This document shows positions 44,419 through 56,700 of a DNA stretch of 64,000 nucleotides, piece after piece. Under the pieces are notes generated by a model. It worked only from the letters and a program-made list of their open reading frames with translations. It had not been told where the DNA came from and searched no databases. Made by a program: the position numbers and the translations under genes. This stretch comes from Gnetum montanum (lineage: Eukaryota; Streptophyta; Gnetopsida; Gnetales; Gnetaceae), in NCBI GenBank assembly GCA_015680685.1, contig MNCI01014365.1:5254-69253 (forward strand), written 5' to 3'. Each line of letters starts with the position of its first letter. The first letter of the stretch is position 1.

Positions 44419-46498
44419 ATCTTGTTTTGTCAGAGGCCTCTTTAGTCATTTGCATTAACGGATCCTTCTCTAAGGTCATTGAGCTTTAAAACTCAGCTCG
44501 ACAGGGGTGCCCTTTAGCCCCATATCTTTTCATCCTAGCTGCTGATGCCCTTGGAGCTGTTCTTAGATCTTATAATGAATCTATGCGACTAAGAGGTATC
44601 TCTCTTCCACAACAAAGAAAGGATCTTGTTTACAGCTAGTTTGCAGATGATACTTTTATCACTGTGATTGAGGACCATAATAATTTTAACATTGCCTTGC
44701 ACTGCATAGATATCCACTGTAGAGCCTCGGGAGCTAAGGTCAACTGGAACAAAACACAAGCCATCCAATCTAGCTTCTCTCCTAGGCTTCCTTGGACTTA
44801 TCATTTTGATATCAAGTGGCTATCTCCTACTGATAATTTCACCCTCTTAGGCATCCCTATTGCTTTATTTGCTACTCTCACTACCATATAGAACAATGTG
44901 GTGGAAAAGGTGAAACATAAAGCTTTGAAATGGGCTTCTAAACCCTTATCTCTTGCAAGTAGATTTATCGTAGTTAGTCATATTTTGAGCTCCACTCATG
45001 TCTATTACTCTTCCTTTATGGCTCCTTCCAAATCCTCCTTTCAATGCATTAACAACATTCTTAGGAATTTCCTTTGGGGGGGATAAGGATGATCACAAAG
45101 CTTTTCATCGAGTAGCTTGGGATACTTGCACTTTAAGTAAAGAACATGGGGGCTTAGGCCTTGCCTCTATTGAGCACCAGAGTATTCTCTTGGCCTCCAA
45201 ATGGGTGGCTCGGTGTATTGAAGGAGATGAAGCTTGGAAGATCCTTTTTAGGCATAACATCTCTTGTCTTGGAATTCACCATAGATGGCAAAATACTCAT
45301 TGGAGCAATTGGATCATTAGTGAAGGCTCTCAAAAGATCAAAGGTTCTTTCTGGTTTAAGCAAATTTGGCGGTGTTGGAGTTAACTTAGAGGTTTGTTGC
45401 AATGGAAACCTTTCCAGATAAGCTTGCACTCTCTGTCGACACACTCAATCTGGTGGTCCCCTATTTTTAAAAAGAATGTAGGTTGTCTTTATGATGAATT
45501 CTCTCATAGAGCCAATCATTTTGCTGACCACAATCTCCACCATATTGATCAATTATATATTGTTAGAAATGATTCTCCTACCCTCTCTTGGACACATGCG
45601 AAAGTAAAATGGGGGTTTCAAAGACAAGATATTATCATTTACCAACACATAGAGCAAGTTCTTTCCAACTTTGCTGTGCATCAGTTGCATACTAATACTC
45701 CTTGGTATGATGATTGGTTTTGGCCTGACGGTTCCCTCTTCGCTCTTTACGCATCTCTAAAGCCAAATCTTGGTTTCATGCGCAAGTTTTTCAATTCTCC
45801 ACTCTAAATAGATGTTGGAGTTTACATCTTGAGGACCACCAGTGGAAAACTATTTTTCGTCAGATTTGGACTTCCACGGCCCAACCTAAGCACCGTTTGT
45901 TTTTTTGGTCCTTGGTTCATCAAGGTCTTCCCATCGGACATAGGCTTCATTTCTTAAGAATTGATCATCCTAAATGCCCCATTTGTAAAGTGGATGACTC
46001 TTTTCAACATGTCTTTTGGGATTGCTCATTCTCTCAACACATTTGTAAATGGTGTCAATCTCTCCAAGTCTTCCTTCCTAACCATTCTATTAGTTTTCCT
46101 CAATGTATCTTTCAAGATGATTATGTTAAGCATCACCTTCAAAAAGCTTGGAAAATCCTCTTATTTGAGATTATCTTTTTTATTTGGAAATGTCGCCTAG
46201 ATGCTTGGTATCAAAACACAAACTACAATGAATTTGACTACGGTATGAAATGCTCTATTGCTAGTATTGTTCAACTTCAATGTCGAGAACTAGGCTTTAT
46301 CAATAATATTACCTTTTTTTAAATGATTTCGCTTTGAGTTAGTTGTATTGGTCTCCTTTTTCAGCTGTCGTCCCCAGGGGTGCGATAAGCTTTTGTCTTA
46401 TTGCAGGTGACTGGGGGGTCATCTTGCAACATTGGGCTCTGTTAAGGTTTTGGTTTTAATTTTTCTTCTCCAGCTTGTAGCTCACCTTAACAACCCCC
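44419..46498 (+). pseudogene. 5'-truncated LINE (L1-like) with RT and C-terminal zinc domain
   Basis: Non-LTR retrotransposon fragment. RT motifs: ARQGCPLAPYLFILAADAL (about 44490-44550), then a TAG followed by FADDTFI (44637 on), the catalytic box. Next come CRASGAKVNWNKT, LGIP, and the L1-type KALKWASKPLSLASRFIVVS with ILRNFLWGG. After a frameshift, WDTCTLSKEHGGLGL is followed by the C-terminal zf-RVT region: HRLHFLRIDHPKCPICKVDD, then FQHVFWDC (45960-46040). The endonuclease and the N-terminal half of RT are absent, as expected from incomplete reverse transcription. The 3' end (46320-46498) has no poly(A) tail and finishes in a C run. Exact 16-bp duplications flank it. Confidence 0.92.
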
Positions 46499-46514
46499 CT
46501 ATAGATAGCTATCG
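46499..46514. repeat. 16-bp target-site duplication, right copy
   Basis: Exact copy of 44403-44418. Marks the 3' limit of the LINE. Confidence 0.92.
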
Positions 46515-47720
46515 TAGTTCAAGCCATGCACTAGCATTGCAAATCCCAAGCACAATTCACTTTTAATCTCACATAGTCACATTTTTAGATTATCTTCCAA
46601 ACATATTCCTTTGACCAATTGATTTCATTCTTTTTATGAGCAGAATCATTTTCTAATATATCCATTCGTTAACATGAACACTAATTTTGTTTTCCCCTAC
46701 CACCAATTTGACTTTTCCATCTAACCAATTTCGCTATTTTACCAAACTATTTCAACAACCATATAAATTTCCGAAAAAATGAAGATCCAGCAGTATTATC
46801 AAGGTTAACAGAGGTGTTCGACCACACGTAGTTATCTGTTCGTTCGGTGGAGCACCTGCTGAGCTATAAGTTTGTATATGGGCAACACTTACAATTTGCA
46901 AAAATCGCTACTTGACAAACATTTGCATGTGTATCCAGTGAAAATGTGTTAAAGTAATGCGTACTTAATTTTGCAACAAATTTGATTTTTAACTTTGATA
47001 AAATTGGTTTACCCCAAGGACAAAATTTAAAAATAGTATCGTAAAATTGGTATCAAGAAAAGCCAAATTGGTGTTGGCTTCGCCAAAATCAAATGGTCAG
47101 AGGAATTGGTTGCCATTCATTCCAAAAAGCTATCTCCTTAAAGGAACATCTCATCGAAAACGTGCCAGCCTATCAGTACTCAGGAGGGACTTTCATTTTT
47201 TGTTTATTCCTATTTTCATTATTTGTATATTGGCTCCTTATAATTCATCATGTCCTGGTTTCATCTCTAAAAGCAATAGATTATAGAGGCACTTAAAATT
47301 TAAATTTTTGAATTGAAAAAAAAAACGCTTTCTTTTACTTAAAAAAGATCTCTAATACAAATTTTATCTTGCAAGGCAATGAGAGTCACAATACCTCTCA
47401 TTGAACTCTTGGCAGTAAACAACTATGTAGACATATTTTGGCATAATCTCCAGTCAAAGAATTCTGTTTTCAGGAAAATAATTCATCTTGAGAAAAAGAG
47501 CAAACAACCACCAGCATCGCTGAGTTAGCTCTAAAACTGTCATTTATTGTAGCTCTACTTTTGGGTTCACGTTGAATCCTTCCCCATGACAACTTGCAAC
47601 TGTAAAATAATTCTCAGAAATATACTTATTAAAAAAATAATATGATTCCAAAAATAAAACAATGGAACATCCTTTAGAGGCCATAGTACTGTGTTTCTGT
47701 TACATTTGTATGCACGAGAA
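46515..47720. other. region downstream of the lyase gene
   Basis: AT-rich, with short frames only. The first few hundred bases below 47720 should hold the 3' untranslated region. In the minus sense only weak AATAAG-like polyadenylation signals are visible near 47625. Confidence 0.5.
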
Positions 47721-50700
47721 TTAGCAGGTACCGTCCATAAAAGCAATCAACAAATCTTTCACTGTCCCTCTGTCAGGCATCTTTGCAGCAGCTCCGTATA
47801 TTGGAGCCATGCCATCATTAAAGGAAGACGGATCCTCTAGCACCTAGACCAAACATATAGTACAAGGACCACCAAATTAAGCTAAAAATAGAATAAACGG
47901 GTTAGAAGGCTTTATACGTTGACTCTTTTGTAATAACCCTAATGTTATATCAATTTCGTTCAAATGAAATGAAGCATTCTCAAGGAAGACAGATTTTTTA
48001 CCATCTTTACAGCTTCTTTAACATCCTTCAGAAACTTATCTGCTATAAGTGCGTGCTGAAGGGTAAGACATATGTGTATGCTGCAAAGCCAGAAATATGA
48101 ATCAAATCAGGTTAATGTTTTGTCCTGGAAATAACTATCAAGATTTTTCTCACGAGGATAACTAAAGGAGAACGATAATTCAAAGATTAAGACAGCTCTT
48201 GGAAATGAACCTGTTAGGCCTTTGCAATGCATTCAGATGCCAACCTCTAGATGATAAAACATCGTTTACTTTAAAAATATCAAGTTTTTCTGAACCAAAC
48301 GCAATAACAGTCATATCTGGTCTTCCCACAATAAAGAGTTCCGGAATTTCTAGTAACCTGGATGCATTTTAATCAGTACAACTATTGAAGCTAGAAATAA
48401 CTTTAAAAACAACTATAATAGTAAAGATGGTGTACCCTTGCTGAATCAGCTTTGATACTTTCATTAATTTTGATGTTGCATCCAGATATCCTACATCACA
48501 CCAGAGATTAGACCATTGACAACCTAAGTTAAGCTCCTGTGTGTCCAACAATGAAGTAATTCTGTGAACTTGCCCGTCAATATACCTTCCTCTCCAATAG
48601 ACATCATTGCTGCCCAAGCACCAGCAATCAGTCCACCTGCCCGACTTCCAGCCATAGTAGGCGAAATATAAAGGCCTCCAGACCACTCTGTAACTGTGAG
48701 AGAATCACAAAGATTACCATTAACAGAATCTAAATTTAGAACACACTGTACACCAACGAATTTTTATCTTTGAAGCAGAAATTTATTCTTTTCCTTGAAA
48801 ACAACAATTTATTATCCCACTGGGTAATGTCATTGTATTTTCCAAATCTTTTTTAAACAATTCACGTAAAGAAAACAATTATGAAGATGCCTATGATCTC
48901 TCTATATATGTTTTTTTTTTTTTTTTCTCCTAGACCAGATTTCATGCTGCCCCTTGACAGAACTGAATAGTCAAGATCATTCAATTTTTTGCTAAGTACT
49001 TAACTGAAGCTAGATGGTTGCAAAAATGGGCTGATAATCAGTGCCAACACTGATACCATCACCAACACGACGGACATATAGATTGCAATTGATCATGGTG
49101 AAATATTCCAAAGCCTACATTAGTCCAAACTTTCTAGTATGTCTAGGCTCTAAAGACCTAACATATAAAATGGAAGATGATATACTAGGAGAAACCGTTA
49201 TTTCTATCCTGGAAAATTAAAAGTATGATTCCATAGCATAATCTTAAACTTGCATTTCATGATGGGTGGATGAAAGCAACATGATTAGCCCTTTGCAATG
49301 CTAATAGGAGATAGATGTACTTCCACGAGTGAAGAAAATAATTTCACCTGAAGTTAAATGTTAAAAAGTACACTTAAACCAGATATTTGCATGTAAACCT
49401 AGCAAAATCCCAAGCTACTACTGTTTGATCAAATTATAATCCCAAATTTAAGACACACAAGAATTGAACTAATCAATGTATCCCTTCAGGCAACAGCAAT
49501 TGCAATCCATCCTACATCATCATACCCAACAAGGTGTGCGTGAATATGATGTTACAATTTTTACCTCTTAAATTATGGCTTTCCGTTAAATATTCCTCTC
49601 ACAAAAATGTTAACCTAGCAGCCCATGCTCTAAATAGGGCAAGACTACAATGGACAACTTCCTATTTTACCAAACAGGGGCCCAAGGTAACAACATTTTT
49701 TTTATTGAGACTGAAACTGAGATCTACGACACAGTGGAACTTGGGACAATACAATTTCCTTCATTTATGTTAAGAATTTCTACCTACTCACCATAACCAA
49801 AATTAGCCTGTGACCCAAAGGATACAGGTGAGAAGTCTTACTGAAAAGCTACAAATACAAAGAAAATGCTTATTGAAAACAAAACGACTTTATTTATGCT
49901 TATGCTTAAAAACACAAACATACTCATATAAAAGCTAAAAAGGAACTTAACAACTTGAGAATTTTCAAGGCAACATTCACGGAATTGAAAATCATAATGA
50001 GCTTTTAGAGGAAGAAAGGTGAACGTGCAAAGGACGCCTTTTGCAGACGTTGTTACAAGACATCCCCTAGACGGGTCCTTCAGATAACAGTTACAATGTT
50101 TTGTTTAATATTTGCTATGTAACTCAAATATGACGCCAGTATACTCTATTGTAGATTTAAAAAACTTAAAAACAATGAATTTTACATCCACATTTTCTTC
50201 AAGAAACTCCTGAGAGAATAGGCCAACCCCAACAAATTTGAGGCAACGTTGTGCTTCACTTCTTCAAAATTTAATCTATTGTGCTCCATATGAAAGTGAA
50301 TATGTAACCTTGGATTGATTTTTTTATGTTTAATGTACATGTAGGTACAACAAAATAAGAAATGATTCTTACCGGCCACAAACTGGTGCTGCAATTGACA
50401 GAACAAAGAATCCATTACACCATGGCCTCCAAAGAAACATTAAAATTAACATTAGATAATGCTGGAAATACAGTTTCAATAAGAATAATATGGGGCTAAT
50501 ATTAACATTGATATTAATGATAACAATAATAATAATGTTTCAGTCAAGTAGAAATTTGATGTTGATAAGAACCATTTTTTTAAAAAAAAAAATCAAATTA
50601 ATGAAAGTATTAAATTTTATCTCTTAATGACACATCAGAAAAATATTGAAAGGTATGCAGAAAAGAAAAACAAATATAACATTTTTAAAAAAGCAAGGAA

Positions 50701-53700
50701 ATCCCAGTTCTATACTGGTCAGGTGGTTGCAGTTCGGAGTCCCCGATTCCAATCAAACGAATTGTAACATGTCGAAATAGCAACATGACTTATCAACCCA
50801 CTTGAAAAAAACAGCAACAAAAGCAAATATCAGCTTGAAAACAATAATAGAAATATTAATATTAGCTTCCTCAGTCAGTACCAACATGTTTTTGCCATTG
50901 AAATCTCAGCCTCGTGGTGCCCAAATCCATCCATAGATGCAAAACTTTGAGCCACACAAAGACGGCTGAGTTGTCTTTTGCTGGCATATGAATTCATTTC
51001 TTAAATGTCAATCTCAAATAGCTATGAAACATTCTACAACAAAAAATCAAAACATGATATAACTGCATTATGTCTGGTGCAATACGTTAGCTCTAGGGCA
51101 CTAAGAGCAGTGGCCTCTATATATTTATGTCAGAACTTCAACAGACTGGACGACTATAAGAAGTGCTAACACTAGCAGAGATGAATTTTCAACAGGTAAA
51201 AACACAATCGGTTAAATAAAATTTGGGGTACGGCTAGAAATTAGCTGGGGTCTTAAAGAACTGCGGATCATGATCAAGAGTCTCCTGCATAATTGTCCAA
51301 TTGAAGAAAAGACAATAGTGTAGTTCAATGATAAGTTGTTTGATTTTCATATAGTTAAAACGTTGTCATGTAACTTAATTGCAGTGGGGAAAACAGTGAG
51401 GGGATGCTTAAGGTGTGCAAAAAAGAAAACCAAGATATTGAGCAGATTATAATGTTGATAGATTTTAATTTTCATAAATGCTTTTACAGTGTTTTATTAC
51501 ATCTATAGGGAGACCCAGATCCTAGGGATCTGTTGTAGAATTCCAGTCACACACCAGTCTTAAATGTCTTTTTTAAAGAGATGTGTTACTGCAATGTTGT
51601 AAAACAGAAAGAACATCAGTTGTAAATTCGGCAACTAATCCATCAAATTTGAGCCAGTGTAGGATGTGCAGAAAGAAAGTTTACCTTCAATGGTGTTTTA
51701 CAAGGGTTTGCTACAGATGAAGGTTTCACACCTATAAACCAGAGCTTGTGGAGGGTTTGCTACAGATGAAGGTTTCACACCTATAAACCAGAGCTTGTGG
51801 AGGGTTTGCTACAGATGAAGGTTTCACACCTATAAACCAGAGCTTGTGAATAGTTGCAAGGTGAAATATGATTGTGACAAGTACATCAGACATAGTGGCA
51901 ATATTAATGACAAGCATGGTCTTCAGATCTGACAAGCAAATGTTTCTGCAATCAATATAGCTCAACAATAAAGGCAACACAATTTCAAGAATTTTGGCAA
52001 ACATCAAATGCAAAAATATGTTGTGGTTGATAACAAACAGGGCTATTGTTGTAAAAGAATTTGCCACAACTCAGTCATTGAGGATGACAACACAACAAAA
52101 GATACAGGAGAATTGCAACATGACAATGAGGTCAATGGTAGTGCAAATGTATGCAATGTGGCCATAGTTGCAAAAGTTGTAAATAGTGATAGTAGCATAG
52201 AAAGTAAAGGAAAAGGATGTGCTTTGGTGTTGAGGGTAGCAAACAACACTGATGACTTCAGTTGGTTATGATGGCTTTTAGCCAAGTGTGATTGGAAGCC
52301 ATGTTAAGAATAGTTACTCCTAATTGCATATCAGAAGATTCTATGGTTGGATAAGTGAGTTCCATAATTTTTTCTATAGGTTTATTGTTATTTTGTAGGA
52401 TAGATTGTTCTTGCAAGGTTCATTGTTGTATTTTCAAGATGGATTGTTCTTGTGGGTTCATTGTTGTGTTCACAAGACAAGTTGTTCTCATGGGTTCTTG
52501 TTTTTCCAAGATAGATTGGTCTTGCATGTTCATTGATAGTTGCTAGTTGCTAGTTTCTGGTTTTGCAAGATGAGTTGTTCTTACAAGTTCATTGCTAGTT
52601 TCACAGAACAGATTGTTCTTACAAGTTTGTTGCAATTTTGCAAAACAAATTGCCCTTGTGGATGCATTGCCCATGTGTATTTTTGTGCATATATATCCCA
52701 AATAAGGATCATCACCTAGAGCCTCAATGCTCATCATGTTGGGCATAGCCCTGAGAGGATTGGCAGATGAGCAAAAGTCTAACCTTTTTTCCAATTGTTT
52801 TGCAAGATGAGTTGTTCTTACAAGTTCATTGCTAGTTTCACAGAATATATTGTTCTTACAGGTTCATCGTAATTTTGCAAAACAAATTGTCCGTGTAGAT
52901 CCATTGCCCAAATATATTTTTGTGCACATATATCTCAAATAACGATCATCACCTAGAGCCTCAATGCTCATCATGTCAAGCATGGCCACGAGAGGATTGA
53001 TAGATGGGCAAAAGCCTAACCTTTTTATCAGTGGATGCATCCAAGCTCAAACCCATGTCTTCTAACTTGAGAAACAAGCATGTTACCATCACTCCAAATG
53101 ATAGTCCCTTTTAAAGCTATCTTTTAAACATTATCCATCTAACCACGAAGACAGGTGTACCTCAAATATGACATCCAATTGAACAATGCACATTTTGAGA
53201 TAGAATTTGAGTTAAGAGGGTGTATTATCATTTTATTTTTTTTTACTTGTGTTGGCATTGACCAGGTGATTGTTGGAATAGATACCAATGGCAACAATAT
53301 TAGCTCATAGAATTTTCTATAAGTTTTTAGGCTATTGAAGAATTAGTCTAGGTTCAATGAACCTTGGGTTGGGTTGACAACAACCACATGTATAAATTGG
53401 AATTAAGGGTAATGTAATTGAATGCATGTGCATTTGCCTGGGTTTTGTTTCCATTGCACTAATTTTTTGTGCTACTTTTTTGTTTCTGATTGCAAAACTT
53501 GCTACTGTTGATGGATCCTAACATAACAGGCTTAGCCAATTGTCAGACTTAGGGTTCATTAACCTGCAAATGCCTGCTCATGTATTTAACAATTAACATC
53601 CCCCCGTGTAAATACAAAAACCTATACTGCTGTATGTAGAAACATATGACATACCTCAAATGTCAAAACTACCATTAATTTATTCACAGTGCAAGACTGG

Positions 53701-56700
53701 TAGGTTAACACTCAAGAAGGCAATTTAGCCTTCAAACATACACATGGACAAAAGAAGTATAGGACTCAGCCGACTACAAGCCTTAGGGCTAAATAACATT
53801 AAGAAAAAAAACTGTTCATGCATTCAACAATTGACATAAGTCCTTGTACATATAATAACCTACACTGCTGCCTTCAGAAACATGTGTTGTGTCTTAAATG
53901 TCTAAGCTACCATTATAAATCATTAACAATGTACACTGATAAGATTGATATTTAACACTCATTAAGACAAATTAGCATTCATAAACACACAAACAACTAA
54001 CCTGAAGGAAAATAATATGATAGGATTAATCCTCACGATGGAAAATAAGCCTTTGGAAGGCACACGTATGAAATTAAAGATTAACGTCACCAATCACTCT
54101 TTAGAGGGTAGAGAAGCTTTCAATAACGAAAGAATTAAAGGAGAATAACTGCCTTAAAAAAGACAAGTATCATGTCCAGCCAAGTTATAGGACTCAATAA
54201 CATGGAAAAATGTGCTCATACATTCACCAATTGGCATGACTATTGCTTTTAGAAACGTATGGCATACCTCAAAGGTCAAAACTACCCTTAAATCATTAAT
54301 AACACAACGATGAAAATATTAATACTCAGGAAGGCAGATTAGCCTTCACAAACACAACCACAAAATCAATGTAGATGGTTGTAAATCTATAGATTTATTA
54401 GCTCATCACACTTCAGATTACAAAGAGAAGAATTGTAATGTTAAAGATCAGCAATAGATAAAGAATTGACTGTTCATGCAATTAATAAAACTATGATAAC
54501 AGAAATAACTGATTACAAGTCAAAAAGTATGTGTGTGTGTGTGTTTTTCATGCACAAAATAAATGAACTTTTAACAAATAATTAAAACCATTAGTGAACA
54601 ATTTCTAACCTTTCTGATCTCATGGTTCCGGTATAAAACTATGCTAGTACCCTTTGGGCCAAGGCCATACTTGTGAACATCAATTGATATTGAGGTAACA
54701 CCATGCACAGTGAAATCAAATGGTGGAATTTCATACCTGAAATATAATAAGCATAATAAGAAATCTAAAAGCATAGGTATGTCTATTCCTTGTATTGTTA
54801 AATTTCAGTATATAGGAGCAAAAAAAAAAACAGTACTTAAGAAGTACTCAAATATTCATAGCTGAAATGTTTTCTCTTGAAGAAGATAACACTAGTTAAG
54901 CTATATATTTATGATATATATCTATTATTTGGCCAAGAGAATCCTTTATATTTTCCAAATTAATAAGATCTCAAATTGATTTTCACATTGGCAACAGAAA
55001 TCAAAACCAGTGTACTTTATTCAATGATAATTCTCATAAAAAAGTTCATCTCTTCACCCAGCTTTATGACAAAAATTATTTATTTCAAAGAACAAAATCT
55101 AGGTAACAAAGTAAAGGTAGTTTGGCCTCTCAGGAAAACTCTCAGCTGAAATAATATTCCTCTTTAGTTATTATGACGATTGAAAAAACTATGACCAAGA
55201 GAGCTCCCCCTCACCATTATGACAATAAACTTATTTTAGTGTGACCAAGAACTCTCTTGGACAGGGCTGGTAATTGGCCTCTTGGCCAAAATGAGCTGAA
55301 AAATATTGTTTATTAGTATCTCATTCATCTCAACACTGCATTTTTTACTAGTTATTTAATGTTGTATCCAATGTTGTGGAAGTTCAGTCTAATACCATGC
55401 AGTATTTAATGACATCCTACTTCAACATTTTTCAACACATGTCAGTAAGATCTGTGGCTTGCATCCCACGTGTCACATATTTAAACAATATTATGGATCA
55501 GAATTTTGCATGCTTTTCCTTTTAACCGGGGTAAAAAAACAAATTTGAATGCTACAAAACCTTCAAAAGGCATTTTAGAACTTATTTTTCTGTGGTTGAA
55601 ATTTGAGAAAAAAAATATGCTTTTCATTCATCAAGATTTCAGTAATATCAGATGACTGTTTTGATTAATTACAATTTCCATTTTCTATGAAACATGAATT
55701 CACATCAAATGTAACTTTATAAGACGTTCTACAATTCTTTACCTTTGTTTTTCTTTTACCAAACTTCACAATTAGACTGTTATTCATTTCCTTGGTGTGC
55801 TGATCTTTTATCAATATTCCAAGTACAATTTTATTTTAGCACTGTCACTTGTGAGATGATAGATTACATTTTGCTTAACCTTAAAGTCTTCAATCTGCCT
55901 TCAATCCATATAAGCCTATGTGGACCAATTTTTGCACTTGGAAGCAGGCTTTTCTTCATCACTGTTTTTTGGCTCTGATTAATTCTCACATTTTGGTTAG
56001 AACTGACATGAATGACCATTTACACATAGAAGAGAAAAATATTACACATCTTGAAAAGATGCATTTCATGAATTGATTGAAATGATTCACATCTGTGCAA
56101 GCTGTAACCATGATGAATTATATGTGCATCCCCAAAAAGAAATGAAATAAAATTTTAGAATCTGAGTCTTACCCTAGTTTGCGAGCAAATGGAAGCACAA
56201 AACCTCCAAGACATAGATCAACATGGCAGCAAATATCAAACTGAGAAGCCAGATGACCAAGGTCCTAGCCATAATTTCAAAAAGAAAAACTAACATTGTT
56301 AAGGGTCTAAAGTTTTTGATGTATCAGTATAGGAATGTAAATAAAAGCGAAACAGTATACCTCAATGGGATCAATGATACCATGCGGAAAGCCAGGTGCA
56401 GAGCCAACAACCTGGAGTCAAAAACACAGGCTCATACATAAATATAAGAATAATTGAGAACTGAACATAGAATAATTGAGAAACATTACATGTAAGTTTG
56501 CAATCATTGTTAAACCAAAAAAAGAAACATATTGGAGGCTAAAAAGAAAACATAAATCATGCAGAATTTAGCATACTCTTACCTATTTTGCACTTAATCA
56601 GCACTAATCGTCCCCATTTTGTTACAATTTTATGGGGTGCTAACAATATATATTAGGAAAAAAGAATTCCTTTGATCTTAGAATGGAGAATTTTTTAAGA

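Larger units (their letters stand above)
50389..54609 (-). other. lyase intron 9, repeat-rich
   Basis: 4221 bp, donor GTTAGAAA. It holds the 49-bp triplicate (51703-51849), a ~40-bp minisatellite (52395-52640), a 237-bp tandem duplication (52561-53030), three diverged copies of a ~170-bp segment (about 53570, 53811 and 54210) and a short GT run at 54530-54544. Confidence 0.85.

Noticed and set aside
45154-45444. 96-codon minus-strand ORF
   Set aside because: Shadow of the LINE coding frame on the other strand.
50714-50765. Possible tRNA-like element (GGTCAGGTGG and CCGATTCCAATC)
   Set aside because: No convincing A box at the right distance and no flanking duplications.
52008-52271. 87-codon plus-strand ORF in lyase intron 9 (Asn, Asp and Val rich)
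   Set aside because: Antisense to the gene, within repeat-rich intron sequence, and overlapped by another ORF on the opposite strand. No family recognised and no supporting signals.
55745-55978. 77-codon ORF in lyase intron 8
   Set aside because: AT-rich, no recognisable domain, no splice or promoter context. Probably chance.
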